Of a stretch of 64,000 nt of DNA, positions 56,401-64,000 are shown piece after piece; within the stretch, counting starts at the first letter, position 1, and every line of letters starts with the position of its first letter. Location of the stretch: assembly GCF_014171575.1 (NCBI RefSeq), contig NZ_CP050453.1:2852001-2916000 (forward strand), given 5' to 3'. The notes under the pieces are model-generated. The model saw only the letters and a list, made by a program, of their open reading frames with translations. It ran no database searches and was not told where the DNA came from. Source of the stretch: Microbacterium sp. Se63.02b (GTDB lineage Bacteria > Actinomycetota > Actinomycetes > Actinomycetales > Microbacteriaceae). Position numbers and translations under genes: made by a program.

Positions 56401-56573
56401 CGATCGCGCTCGGCGACGGTGACGGGTCGGCCGTCTCCGCGCGCCGCGGCCGCGGGGATCGCGGGGACGAGCACGCAGGCAGCGATGACAGCGATCGAAG
56501 CGGGACGCAGGAGCCGCGCGAGGGCGCGACGGGAGACGAGTGAATCCGGGGTGGGCGGTTTGCGACGAGACAC
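53443..56573 (-). CDS. secreted, LAxTG-anchored metallophosphoesterase with LamG domain (frameshifted at 53630 and near 56440)
   Basis: About 1,040 residues. I place the start at GTG 56573, which gives a twin-Arg-free signal peptide (ALARLLRPASIAVIAACVLV, AIPAAAA). The calcineurin-like phosphoesterase domain spans roughly residues 185-400, with metal ligands in AIGDIHDN, VGDLTN, LGNHD, VLVHHPLQ and GGHIHTP. A LamG-like domain follows near 700-850 (LDATFRLDSISGSYVDVFGG). The end has GGENP repeats, the motif LATTG, a hydrophobic helix (LAVFAGLLLLAGGGVLL) and RRRLPRR, a class E sortase anchor. Two indels shift the frame, one in the signal peptide region and one in the repeats. It is coupled to the HupE-like gene. 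Confidence 0.85.
53615..53684 (-). repeat. 15-bp tandem repeat encoding GGENP units, one unit 14 bp
   Basis: Four tandem units of CCACCGGGGTTCTCC (plus-strand reading) run from 53615 to 53673, with a partial fifth. The units at 53615, 53644 and 53659 are 15 bases; the unit at 53630-53643 is 14 bases because the T before the last C pair is missing. That one base puts the anchor (LATTG and membrane helix) out of frame. Confidence 0.85.
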
Positions 56574-56733
56574 GGAGCATCCTCTGTGAGACGAGAAGAA
56601 TTCGGACGCTCCCAATCGACCGCCGGAACATGACATCGGGGTGAACGACGGCTGACGCCCGGATGTCGAGGATCGTCGACCGCAGGAACCGGGCGACCCG
56701 GTGCGCACAGTGGGCGCGGCGACCTCTGACGGG

Positions 56734-57447
56734 TCAGTCGTCGCCGGGGATCGCCGCGGCGCCGAAGGCCTGCGCCTCGAACGAGATGGTGTGCGGGACG
56801 TACCGGTCCTCGGCGCATTCGACGGGACGCCCGTTCGTCGCGAACGTCTCACGTCGCACCTGCAGGAGCGGGCTGGATCGTCGGACGCCGAGCAGACGGG
56901 CGTCCTCCGTCCCGGCCGGCACGGCCTCGATCCGGTGGTTGCCCGACGACACCACGATCCCGGCATCCGCGAGCACTCGGGTCGTCGAGACGATATCGTC
57001 GGCGACGTCCGCGATGTGCGGGAGCACCCACGGCGCCCAGGTCGAGCGCTCGACCATGACGGGTCGGCCGTCGAGCGTGCGTACCCGGGTGAAGGTCATC
57101 ACCTGAGCATCCGTGCGGACCGCCAGCAGCCGGGCTTCGCGCATCGTCGCCGTCCTCGTGCCGCGCGCGACGACGAGTCCGCCGGGAGCCCGCCCGCGGC
57201 TGCGCGCCCATTGCGTGAAAGACCGCATCCGGTCGAAGCCCTGGGGCTGGCTGGGCTGGACGAACCAGCCCGAGCCCCGATGCGACTCCACGAGGCCCTG
57301 CCTGCCGAGTGCGGCGAGCGCGGTGCGGATCGTGCGACGCGACACCCCATGCAGGGCTGCCAGCTCCACCTCGCTGGGAAGGCCGGATCCGACGGGATAC
57401 GTCCCGTCGAGGATCTGCTCCCGCAGACGCCCGAGCACCTCGCTCAT
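56734..57447 (-). CDS. GntR family (HutC-type, UTRA domain) regulator
   Basis: About 237 residues. The N-terminal winged helix is LGRLREQILDGTYPVGSGLPSEVELAALHGVSRRTIRTALAALGRQGLVES. The C-terminal UTRA-type ligand domain contains VMTFTRVRTLDGRPVMVERSTWAPWV and LLQVRRETFATNGRPVECAEDRYVP, the typical sugar- or amine-binding strands. The ATG at 57447 is the nearest start; a longer GTG frame to 57522 adds a poor-looking leader. It is upstream of the phosphoesterase on the same strand but 160 bases away, so regulation of that gene is only a guess. Confidence 0.88.
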   Translation of the reverse strand: MSEVLGRLREQILDGTYPVGSGLPSEVELAALHGVSRRTIRTALAALGRQGLVESHRGSGWFVQPSQPQGFDRMRSFTQWARSRGRAPGGLVVARGTRTATMREARLLAVRTDAQVMTFTRVRTLDGRPVMVERSTWAPWVLPHIADVADDIVSTTRVLADAGIVVSSGNHRIEAVPAGTEDARLLGVRRSSPLLQVRRETFATNGRPVECAEDRYVPHTISFEAQAFGAAAIPGDD

Positions 57448-57560
57448 CGCGCCGCGCGAGGCCGGCCCGTGGCGATGTCGATCTCGAGCGACACGCTCTC
57501 CGTCTGCGACAGCACAGCTCACTCTAACGCCGGCGCTCAGCGGTTCGAGGCGGAGACGAC

Positions 57561-57590
57561 GGAAGCCCCCGGCGCTGGCCGGGGGCTTCC
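57561..57590 (-). terminator. intrinsic terminator of the tRNA-Ala gene
   Basis: GGAAGCCCCCGGC at 57561-57573 pairs perfectly over 13 bases with GCCGGGGGCTTCC at 57578-57590 around a four-base loop. It follows the tRNA by eight bases on the minus strand. The T-run after it is weak. Confidence 0.65.
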
Positions 57591-57598
57591 GTGTTCTG

Positions 57599-57671
57599 TG
57601 GACCTAAGGGGATTCGAACCCCTGACCTCCTCGATGCGAACGAGGCGCGCTACCAACTGCGCCATAGGCCC
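57599..57671 (-). tRNA. tRNA-Ala (anticodon CGC)
   Basis: A complete cloverleaf of 73 bases on the minus strand. The acceptor stem GGGCCUA/UAGGUCC contains the G3-U70 pair that marks alanine tRNAs. The anticodon stem CCUCG/CGAGG closes the loop UUCGCAU with anticodon CGC, reading GCG codons, which are frequent in this genome. The T arm has GGUUCGAAUCC. The 3' CCA is not encoded. Confidence 0.95.
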
Positions 57672-57723
57672 GTGAACGAGTTCTACGCTATCACGATCGA
57701 CGAGCTGCTCGCGTCGCCACGGG

Positions 57724-58569
57724 TCAGCCCGCAGCGCGACGGGAGAGGAGTTCGCGGACGTGCGCCTCGATCTCGGCGTCGTCGACGAATCCCATCCGCG
57801 CGTACGGCGACGGCGCGGCGGGGAGCTGTGCGGGAGCGGGAGGCGCCATCTGCTCCGCACGCTCGCGGAGAGCAGCGACTCGCGCCGCCTTGCGGCGCTC
57901 ATCCTGTGCATCGATCTGAGCCTGTGCGGCCTGGGCCCGGGAACCGGCCACCGACACCAGCGGCTCCGGAAGTCGACGCGGAGTCCACGTCGCAGGGCCC
58001 TGGTCGTGCAGCTCGGGGGCGACGCGCGGTGCCGCGGGTGCGGTCACGGCGTGCGTGGCACGCGCGACCCGCTGCGAGACCGAGGCCATGCGCTGCAGGG
58101 TGACCCCCGCCAGCACGACGAGTGCCCCGCCGATCCACAGCAGTACGGTCGAGGACGCGGCGAGAAGCTGCCAGACGCCGAGGCCCGTGAGGGCGACGCC
58201 GACGAGGAGCGTCGTGGTGGCCGTGGCGCGGACCCGTCGACGAGCGCGAGCACGACGGATCACCGGATCGGCCCTGGTCGCCGCGAGCTCTTCTCGCAGG
58301 GCCTCGAGTTCCGCGGCCTCGCGCTCCGACTGCACGCGCTTCGCCAGCTTCTGCTGGGCGAGGGCGCTGCGCGCGTTGAGCTCGATGCGTACCTCATCGG
58401 GAGTCTCGCTCGTCTCGGCGAGGACGCGGAGGGCCTGATTCAGACGCACTGCGTTGCGTTCGGCGGCGTTGTACTGGAATCGTCCACGCCACGACGGCAG
58501 CAGATAGAGCATCCACAGGAGCACGGCGACGAGCACGATCACTCCCCCGCTCAGCACCGGCCCGTCCAT
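57724..58569 (-). CDS. hypothetical membrane protein with coiled-coil segment
   Basis: A protein of 281 residues. A first membrane helix (GGVIVLVAVLLWMLYLLP) is followed by an alanine- and glutamate-rich coiled coil (SALAQQKLAKRVQSEREAAELEALREELAA), two further hydrophobic helices (TTTLLVGVALTGLGVWQLLA and TVLLWIGGALVVLAGVTL), and a proline-rich soluble tail ending with an acidic helix (DDAEIEAHVRELLSRRAAG). This arrangement is familiar from uncharacterised Microbacteriaceae proteins. The start ATG is at 58569. No function can be given. Confidence 0.82.
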   Translation of the reverse strand: MDGPVLSGGVIVLVAVLLWMLYLLPSWRGRFQYNAAERNAVRLNQALRVLAETSETPDEVRIELNARSALAQQKLAKRVQSEREAAELEALREELAATRADPVIRRARARRRVRATATTTLLVGVALTGLGVWQLLAASSTVLLWIGGALVVLAGVTLQRMASVSQRVARATHAVTAPAAPRVAPELHDQGPATWTPRRLPEPLVSVAGSRAQAAQAQIDAQDERRKAARVAALRERAEQMAPPAPAQLPAAPSPYARMGFVDDAEIEAHVRELLSRRAAG

Positions 58570-58660
58570 ATCGACAACGCTAAGGGCAGGGAGGGGGCTG
58601 GGCCGTGCAGAGGGGCGCGTGTCGCGGCGAGTCCGTCCCGATCGGTGCGAGAAAGCCGCG

Positions 58661-59290
58661 TCAGAGGGCGATGTGGTCGGCGGGCGGCACCGTCGCGGCG
58701 TCGGGAGGCACCTGACCGCTGAGCCACCGCGCGAGCACTCCCTGCGGCACGTCTTCTCTCGTCAGCGCGAACGCATAATGGTCGCGCCAGTCACCGTCGA
58801 TGTGGATGTACCGGCGACGCAGCCCCTCGTAGCGGAACCCCAGCTTCTGCACGATGCGCAGACTCGCGGCGTTCTCGGGCCGGATGCAGATCTCCATCCG
58901 GTGCAGCCCGTACTCCGTGAAGCAGGCGTCCGTGGCGAGCGCGACCGCCGTCGGGGTGATCCCCCGTCCGGCGAACCGCTCGCTCACCCAATACCCGATG
59001 GTCGCAGAGCACAGGGAACCGCGCGCGACGCCCCAGACGTTGAGCTGTCCGGCGACCTCGCCGTCGTACTCCATCACGAACGGGTACCCGGAACCGTCGC
59101 GGTACTGCTGCAGGAGGCGACGGATGCTGAGCCTCATGTCGAACGACACGGACCCGTACGGGACCGTCGCCTCCCATGGCTGGAGCCACGATCGGTTGGC
59201 GAGCAGCTCATGCTGCAGCGGCCGAGCGTCCTTGGCGCGGACGAGGCGCAGTTCAATCGGTCCGTGTCGCATTCCCGCCGCCAGATCCAT
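58661..59290 (-). CDS. GNAT family N-acetyltransferase (RimJ-like)
   Basis: An acetyltransferase of 209 residues. ELRLVRAKDARPLQHELLANRSWLQPWEATVP is the RimJ-type start. IGYWVSERFAGRGITPTAVALATDACFTEYGLHRMEICIRPENAASLRIVQKLGFRYEGLRRRYIHIDGDWRDHYAFAL covers the acetyl-CoA loop (FAGRGI), the following helix and the C-terminal signature. RimJ acetylates the N-terminus of ribosomal protein S5 in E. coli; the target here is not known. It lies downstream of galU on the same strand with a 32-base gap. Confidence 0.93.
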   Translation of the reverse strand: MDLAAGMRHGPIELRLVRAKDARPLQHELLANRSWLQPWEATVPYGSVSFDMRLSIRRLLQQYRDGSGYPFVMEYDGEVAGQLNVWGVARGSLCSATIGYWVSERFAGRGITPTAVALATDACFTEYGLHRMEICIRPENAASLRIVQKLGFRYEGLRRRYIHIDGDWRDHYAFALTREDVPQGVLARWLSGQVPPDAATVPPADHIAL

Positions 59291-59322
59291 GCCGCACCGA
59301 CGTTCGACGTTCGCAGGGTCGC

Positions 59323-60210
59323 CTAGAGGCGTTCCGCGAATTCCTTCAGCCAGGGCCGCAGCTCGGGGCCGAGGTCGTCGCGGTCCGACGCCAGCTGCAC
59401 GATCGCCTTGATGTAGTCGACGCGGTCACCCGTGTCGTAGCGGCGTCCGCCGAAGATGACGCCGACGACGCCGGGGCCGTCGGGGGCGGTCGCGAGCTCC
59501 TGCAGCGCATCGGTGAGCTGGATCTCTCCACCCTTGCCCGGCTCGGTGCGCTCGAGGATCTCGAACACGGACGCCGGGAGCACGTAGCGACCGATGATCG
59601 CGAGGTTGGAGGGAGCGTCCTCCTTGGCGGGCTTCTCGACCAGACCCGTCACCCTGACCGCGTCCGATCCCTCGAGGGGTTCGACGGCAGCGGCGCCGTA
59701 CATGTGGATGCTGTCGGGGTCGACCTCCATCAGCGCGATCACCGCGGCTCCCGTGCGCTCGTGCTCGGCGATCATGTCGGTCAGCAGCGGGTCGCGCTCG
59801 TCGATGAGGTCATCGCCGAGGAGGACGGCGAAGGAGCTGTCGCCGACGTGGGTGCGTGCACGCAGCACCGCGTGTCCGAGTCCCTTCGGCTCGCCCTGAC
59901 GCACGAAGTGGATGTCGGCGAGGTCGCTGGACTTCATGACGCGCTCGAGACGGCCGGTGTCGCCCTTCTCCATCAGCTTCACCTCGAGCTCCGGCACGGA
60001 GTCGAAGTGGTTGGAGATCGCGTTCTTGTTGCGGCCGATGATGACGAGGATGTCTTCGATGCCCGCATCGGCCGCCTCTTCGACGACGTACTGGATCGCC
60101 GGCTTGTCGACGACGGGAAGCATCTCTTTCGGCATCGCCTTCGTCGCGGGGAGGAATCGCGTCCCCAGTCCTGCCGCGGGAATGACGGCTTTGATCTTGT
60201 GGTCAGCCAT
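59323..60210 (-). CDS. galU: UTP--glucose-1-phosphate uridylyltransferase
   Basis: An intact enzyme of 295 residues that makes UDP-glucose from UTP and glucose-1-phosphate for cell-wall and polysaccharide synthesis. The nucleotide-binding signature is AVIPAAGLGTRFLPATKAMPKEMLPVVDKPAIQYVVEEA. Further family segments are LGHAVLRARTHVGDSSFAVLLGDD and GLVEKPAKEDAPSNLAIIGRYVLPASVFE. ATG at 60210 is the start. It is divergent from the 5-formyl-THF cyclo-ligase gene, an arrangement seen in many actinobacteria. Confidence 0.97.
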   Translation of the reverse strand: MADHKIKAVIPAAGLGTRFLPATKAMPKEMLPVVDKPAIQYVVEEAADAGIEDILVIIGRNKNAISNHFDSVPELEVKLMEKGDTGRLERVMKSSDLADIHFVRQGEPKGLGHAVLRARTHVGDSSFAVLLGDDLIDERDPLLTDMIAEHERTGAAVIALMEVDPDSIHMYGAAAVEPLEGSDAVRVTGLVEKPAKEDAPSNLAIIGRYVLPASVFEILERTEPGKGGEIQLTDALQELATAPDGPGVVGVIFGGRRYDTGDRVDYIKAIVQLASDRDDLGPELRPWLKEFAERL

Positions 60211-60251
60211 CCTCCCAGCCTAGCGGTGAGCGTCGCCCTAGACTCGGAGCC

Positions 60252-60846
60252 ATGTCGAATGACGTCGAACACGCCAAGCGTGCGCTCCGCGCCGAGCTGC
60301 GCGAACGACGCCAGCTGCTCTCCGATCCCCAGCGCGAAGCCGCGGCCGCCGCGATCGGCGAGCGCCTCGACGCGCTGATCGACGAACTCGGGGCACGGTC
60401 CATCTCGTGCTTCCTCTCCACGACCACGGAGCCGGGCACCCGCGACTTCGTGACGAGGGCGGTGCGCCGCGGCATCCGCGTGCTCCTCCCCGTCACACGA
60501 GCGGACGGACTGCTCGACTGGGCCGTCGCCACCGACGACGACGAGGTGTCGGAGGGCCTGTTCGCTGCCGGAGCCCACGGGCGAGGTGCTCGGCCCGATC
60601 GCGGTGAACGACGTGGACCTGATGATCGTCCCGGCCGCAGCCGTCGACCGCACGGGCATGCGCATGGGCTGGGGACGCGGCTACTTCGACAAGACGATCG
60701 GCTCGATGGAGAAATGCCCTCCGGTGTACGCGGTCATCTATGATTCCGAGGTACTCGACGAACTTCCGCGAGAGGTGCACGACCAGCCGGTGAACGGCGT
60801 CGTCACCCCGTCGCAGACCCTCACCCTGTCGCCTCGGCGACGCTGA
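60252..60846 (+). CDS. 5-formyltetrahydrofolate cyclo-ligase (frameshifted near 60570)
   Basis: About 198 residues. The enzyme closes 5-formyl-THF to methenyl-THF using ATP. The N-terminal helix pattern RALRAELRERRQLLSDPQREAAAA and SCFLSTTTEPGT match the family, and the C-terminal AVDRTGMRMGWGRGYFDKTIG is the ATP-binding signature. The break near 60570 lies just before the segment PTGEVLGPIAVNDVDLMIVPA. It is followed after 15 bases by an FmdB gene, a neighbourhood conserved in actinobacteria (galU, cyclo-ligase, FmdB, mscL). Confidence 0.92.
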
Positions 60847-60861
60847 ACCGCAAGGACGCCC

Positions 60862-61134
60862 ATGCCCACCTACGCCTATGCCTGCACGTCGTGCGGGCAC
60901 CAGTTCGACGCCGTGCAGAGCTTCGCCGAGGACGCGCTGACCGTGTGCCCCGAGTGCGGGGGCACACTGCGCAAGCAGTACGGGTCGATCGGCGTGACCT
61001 TCAACGGATCCGGCTTCTATCGCACGGACTCGCGCGCCAAATCCGGTGGTTCCTCCGATGCTTCGGCATCATCGAAGGCGGAATCGACGACAAGCGCCAA
61101 GCCGGCTGCTGCGTCGACTCCGGCCTCTTCCTGA
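60862..61134 (+). CDS. FmdB family zinc ribbon protein
   Basis: A protein of 90 residues. The zinc ribbon MPTYAYACTSCGHQFDAVQSF, then CPECGGTLRKQY, supplies two CxxC pairs at residues 8-11 and 31-34. The second half is low-complexity Ser/Ala/Thr/Lys, probably disordered. The family's role is uncertain, with suggested functions in transcription or formamidase expression. It lies between the cyclo-ligase and mscL. Confidence 0.93.
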   Translation: MPTYAYACTSCGHQFDAVQSFAEDALTVCPECGGTLRKQYGSIGVTFNGSGFYRTDSRAKSGGSSDASASSKAESTTSAKPAAASTPASS

Positions 61135-61158
61135 GGCCCAGATCCGTTGGGGGTTCCC

Positions 61159-61581
61159 ATGCTCAAAGGTTTCAAGGACTTCCTGCTGCGCGGCAATGTC
61201 ATCGACCTGGCTGTCGCCGTGGTCATCGGCACGGCGTTCACCGCGATCGTCACGGCCGTCGTGAACAGCATCATCAACCCGCTCATCTCGTTGTTCCTCA
61301 AGGCGGATGCCGCAGGCGAATTCGGCATCCAGGTTCCGAACATCTACGGCGAGACCGTCACGTTCCCGATCGGCGACCTGATCACGGCGATCATCAGCTT
61401 CCTCGCCGTGGCCGCCGTCGTGTACTTCGTCTTCGTCCTGCCGATGAACACGTTCAAGGCGCACGTCGAGGCCCGCAAGGGCACCCCGGCCGAAGAGCCG
61501 GAAGAAGAGCCGGCTGCAGCAACCGAGGCCGAGTTGCTCGTCGAGATCCGCGACCTGCTCAAGGCACAGCGCGGAGCCTGA
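61159..61581 (+). CDS. mscL: large-conductance mechanosensitive channel MscL
   Basis: A channel of 140 residues that opens under membrane tension to release solutes. Helix M1 is [32 protein letters not shown], the pore helix with the family signature; M2 is [23 protein letters not shown]. The cytoplasmic helix at the end is [15 protein letters not shown]. The acidic linker ([12 protein letters not shown]) is longer than in the E. coli protein. The ATG at 61159 is the start. A strong hairpin terminator follows 20 bases after the stop. Confidence 0.97.
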   Translation: MLKGFKDFLLRGNVIDLAVAVVIGTAFTAIVTAVVNSIINPLISLFLKADAAGEFGIQVPNIYGETVTFPIGDLITAIISFLAVAAVVYFVFVLPMNTFKAHVEARKGTPAEEPEEEPAAATEAELLVEIRDLLKAQRGA

Positions 61582-61601
61582 CGCTCTCGCTCCGTCGCAC
61601 C

Positions 61602-61642
61602 GGAAGACGCACGGTCCTCTCGCGAGGGTCCGTGCGTCTTCC
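61602..61642 (+). terminator. terminator after mscL
   Basis: GGAAGACGCACGG at 61602-61614 pairs perfectly with CCGTGCGTCTTCC at 61630-61642. The loop contains a smaller CTCGCGAG palindrome. There is no T-run, but the position between convergent genes fits a bidirectional terminator. Confidence 0.65.
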
Positions 61643-61668
61643 GCTGCGCGGAGGTGCGCATCGACGCC

Positions 61669-61884
61669 TCAGTAATGCGGCGGGACGTCCTGGAGCAGCT
61701 GGTCGTCGTTCGGCCCCTTCGGGCCCTTCGGCCGGTGCGGAGGAACCGTCAGTGTCGACTCGTCGCCGCTGCTCGCCTCCGGCTCCGGATCGCTGCCGGG
61801 AACCGGGGTCAGGCGGGCGCGACGCGAACCGGGAACCCGCACCACACGCTGACGCGGTGAGGGGGACTCGGAGTCGTCAGTCAT
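61669..61884 (-). CDS. small proline-rich hypothetical protein
   Basis: A protein of 71 residues. ATG 61884 overlaps the end of the helicase gene (ATGACTGA). The middle is basic (RQRVVRVPGSRRARL), followed by acidic and proline-rich sequence (PVPGSDPEPEASSGDE) and a conserved-looking end (DDQLLQDVPPHY). Similar short proteins with a PPHY or PPHW tail occur in relatives, next to the same helicase. No function is known; translational coupling suggests a partner of the helicase. Confidence 0.75.
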   Translation of the reverse strand: MTDDSESPSPRQRVVRVPGSRRARLTPVPGSDPEPEASSGDESTLTVPPHRPKGPKGPNDDQLLQDVPPHY

Positions 61885-64000
61885 TCTGCGAGTCGACGAT
61901 GTCGATCGGCTGGGTGTCGTTCTCCGCGCGCGGAGCGGTGTCGGAGATCCCGAGCACGGCGGCGATGCGGGTGGCCACCGTGGCCGGGTCGCTGTAGAGA
62001 TCGAAGGCGTGCACGCGCACGTAGTGCCAACCGAGGCGACGGAGCACATGCGGGCGCAGCCGCAGGGTCTCCCGCAGCGACTCGCCGCGAGACTCCGGGT
62101 CGGACTCGATCACGACCGCCTTGCCCGCATGCTGGGCGACCAGCGGCAGCAACCCGCGGTAGTCGACATCCACGGAGGCGCCGAGACGTCGCAACTCTCG
62201 CGCCAAGGCCAGCGTGAGGGGATCCGCGAGGTCTTCCAGTCGGGCGTCCCTGCTGCGCGCAGCCAGGCCGCCGAGGATCGACATGAGGGTGGCTGCACCG
62301 TGCTCGAGGCGCCCGTCGTCGAAGGAGGACGGGCGGATCGACGACACCAGGACCATGGAACGTCGCGCACGCGTCATGCCGACCGTGAGCAGTCGTTCGC
62401 CGTCAGGCGTCGAGAGATCGCCGAAGTCGCTCAGGACCCGGCCGTGCTTGGTGAGTCCGAAGCCCAGCGAGAAGATCACGCGGTCACGACTCTCGGCCAC
62501 CGACTCCTCGAGGGTGAGCACCGCGAAGGGCTCCGCCGTGTCGCGGCCGACGAAGTCGGCCACATCGGACCGACCGGCGAACGCCGAGGTGACGGCGGCA
62601 CGCACACGCTCCGCATGCCGGGCGCTGGCCGTGACGACCATGAGCGACTCGGCGGGGCGGTGCACGGCGTGCTCGACGACGAGGGTGACGACGCGGGCGA
62701 CCTCCGCATCCGGGCTCTCGACGGCGCCGGAGACAGGGTCGGGCGTTCCCGTCCCGCCCTCCACGTAGTCGACGGAGAGGCTGCCGCGACCCAGGTACGA
62801 GCCCGCCCAGGGCAGCGAGACGATCTCGCCTCCGTAGAAGGCGTCGTTGATCAGCTCCGCGAGGTCTTCCCCGCCTGCCCGGTAGCTGCGGGTCAATGTC
62901 ATCACGGGCAAGAGCTCGGACAGCCGTTCGAAGACGGACACGTCGTCGAACGGCACCTCGGCCTCCCAGGACTCCTCCGGGTCAACGGCGATGTCGAACG
63001 GCGTCGGGCGCTGCGTCACCGGGTCCCCGAACGCGACCACCTGACGTGCTCGACGGATGGCCGGCGCGGCCTCGGCGAGGTTGATCGCTGCGGCATCCAC
63101 CAGGAGCACGGTGTCGAACTCCACGGATTCCGGGATCTCAGGCACGAGATACGGCGAAGAGATCCACACGGGGGCGAGCACGTCGACGAGTGTGGGGGCT
63201 GCGCTGACGATCTGCGCCGTGGTCGCGCCCGGCTGCGTCAGCGCACGACGGAGATGCTGCGACTGCTGCGGCTCGTCGACGATCGCGATCCGCACTGATT
63301 CGCGAGCTGCCAGGCGAGGAGCGGACCCGCCATCGCCGCGTGCGCTTCATCGACCAGCCGGAAGTCGCGTTCGAGCCGGTCGACGACCGCGGTGTTCGCG
63401 CCGAGAAGGGCGCGGTTGTCCTGGAGCGCCCGCTCGAGGAGCGACTGCCACCAGGCGAACTCGAGTTCTTCTCCGACCTGCGACTCCGCGACGTGACGCA
63501 CCGACAGCTCGGCGAGAAGCGGCTCAAGGCCGAGGAGGGCCAGCCGATCGCGCAGCTGCGCGCGTTCCACGAGGTTCTCGAACACGTCGGACTTGGCAGC
63601 GAGTCCTGCCAGGGTGCGGACGAGGCGCGCGACCGGGAGAGAGGCGAGGGGCTCACGACGTCCGAGGGCGACATCGAGTTCGGCGAGCTCGGCCTGGACA
63701 CGCTGCCAGGCCACGTATACATCGGCGAGGCCGAGCGGGATCTCCGGTGCGACCCCGGCCTCGACACAGCGCTGCCACTGCGTGCGCTGCGCCTGGATCC
63801 GGAGCAGGGACTCGTGCATCTCGGTCACGTGGACGCCCGGACGGACGTACTCCTTCGCAAGACGACGCAGCCTCCGCCGGTTGGCTCCCGAGAGTCCAGG
63901 GGCATCACGGCGCGAACCGTGCGCCTGGATGAGTTCGCCGAGGGGCCGCTCGAAGACGGTGGGGCTGAACCGATCGAGCGAGTCACGGATACCCTGCAGC
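61877..64000 (-). CDS. large AAA family ATPase/superfamily 1 helicase with C-terminal nuclease-like domain, partial (frameshifted near 63295)
   Basis: The 3' 700 or so residues are in the window; the 5' part lies beyond 64000. From the N-terminal side: a helical region (LQGIRDSLDRFSPTVFERPL), then FDTVLLVDAAAINLAEAAPAIRRARQVVAFGDPVTQRP, which is the Walker B/motif III type segment, VMTLTRSYRAGGEDLAELIN (motif IV), and ERLLTVGMTRARRSMVLVSS (motif VI). The C-terminal 110 residues (LARELRRLGASVDVDYRGLLPL, KAVVIESDPES) look like a Vsr/REase-type nuclease domain. One base near 63295 shifts the frame before VRIAIVDEPQQSQHLRR. Homologues are widespread in actinobacteria as uncharacterised DNA-repair-like helicases. 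Confidence 0.85.

Noticed and set aside
52052..56818. A single 1,588-residue protein joining phosphoesterase and HupE domains
   Set aside because: The junction contains frameshifted sequence; the alternative frame restores a standard sortase anchor with a stop, followed by a GTG start and signal peptide for the HupE part.

Overview
The window reads as the chromosome of a high-GC Gram-positive actinobacterium, most likely a Microbacterium or close Microbacteriaceae relative. About 70% of the codons' third positions look like G or C. The rRNA genes have actinobacterial character, and the gene families (DUF4166, the TIGR01777 epimerase, DUF445, LAxTG-anchored surface protein, CsoR, MscL/FmdB neighbours) fit that group. 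Many genes carry a single 1-2 nt frameshift, often at a homopolymer. This looks more like an unpolished long-read assembly than mass pseudogenisation, so most frameshifted genes are annotated here as one gene with the break noted.

Layout. 0-8.6 kb: sugar isomerase/oxidoreductase pair, TetR, DUF4166, epimerase, aldo/keto reductase, an XRE-ImmA pair, acetyltransferase, flavodoxin-like reductase and membrane proteins. 9.1-11.1 kb: a sugar-binding lipoprotein, a 37-codon ORF and a polyol-type dehydrogenase behind a palindromic promoter. 11.1-16.75 kb: a lower-GC accessory island with an OLD-family nuclease, three minus-strand genes (one extended here across a frameshift), and an AbiF-type HEPN toxin gene preceded by its own promoter and a small structured RNA. 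16.75-20.8 kb: an abruptly AT-richer proteobacterial-type nrdHIEF segment whose ends cut genes on both sides (AbiF and NrdF on the left, NrdH and an MFS transporter on the right). It is foreign, and more likely a chimaeric join or contaminant than a normal insertion. 20.8-24.5 kb: broken MFS transporter and PfkB kinase, alpha/beta hydrolase, acyl-CoA dehydrogenase.

24.5-37.7 kb: an amine-catabolism region. Lrp, two class III aminotransferases, a PucR regulator and a CoA-acylating semialdehyde dehydrogenase form one module. A second module has a glutamine-synthetase-like ligase, a PuuD-type gamma-glutamyl hydrolase, an aldehyde dehydrogenase, a short-chain alcohol dehydrogenase, a GntR regulator and a divergent ethanolamine-type permease. 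The alcohol dehydrogenase in place of an amine oxidase suggests gamma-glutamylation of an amino alcohol such as ethanolamine. 37.8-46.1 kb: CsoR, DUF445 and a complete histidine utilisation set (hutG, hutI, hutU, hutH) with an IclR regulator. 46.1-51.9 kb: one rrn operon on the minus strand (16S-23S-5S, no spacer tRNA) with promoter and terminators. 52.0-57.7 kb: HupE/UreJ-like protein, a large secreted phosphoesterase with a class-E-sortase type anchor and a tandem repeat, GntR regulator, tRNA-Ala(CGC). 57.7-64 kb: housekeeping genes (galU, 5-formyl-THF cyclo-ligase, FmdB, mscL) and the 3' part of a large AAA helicase.
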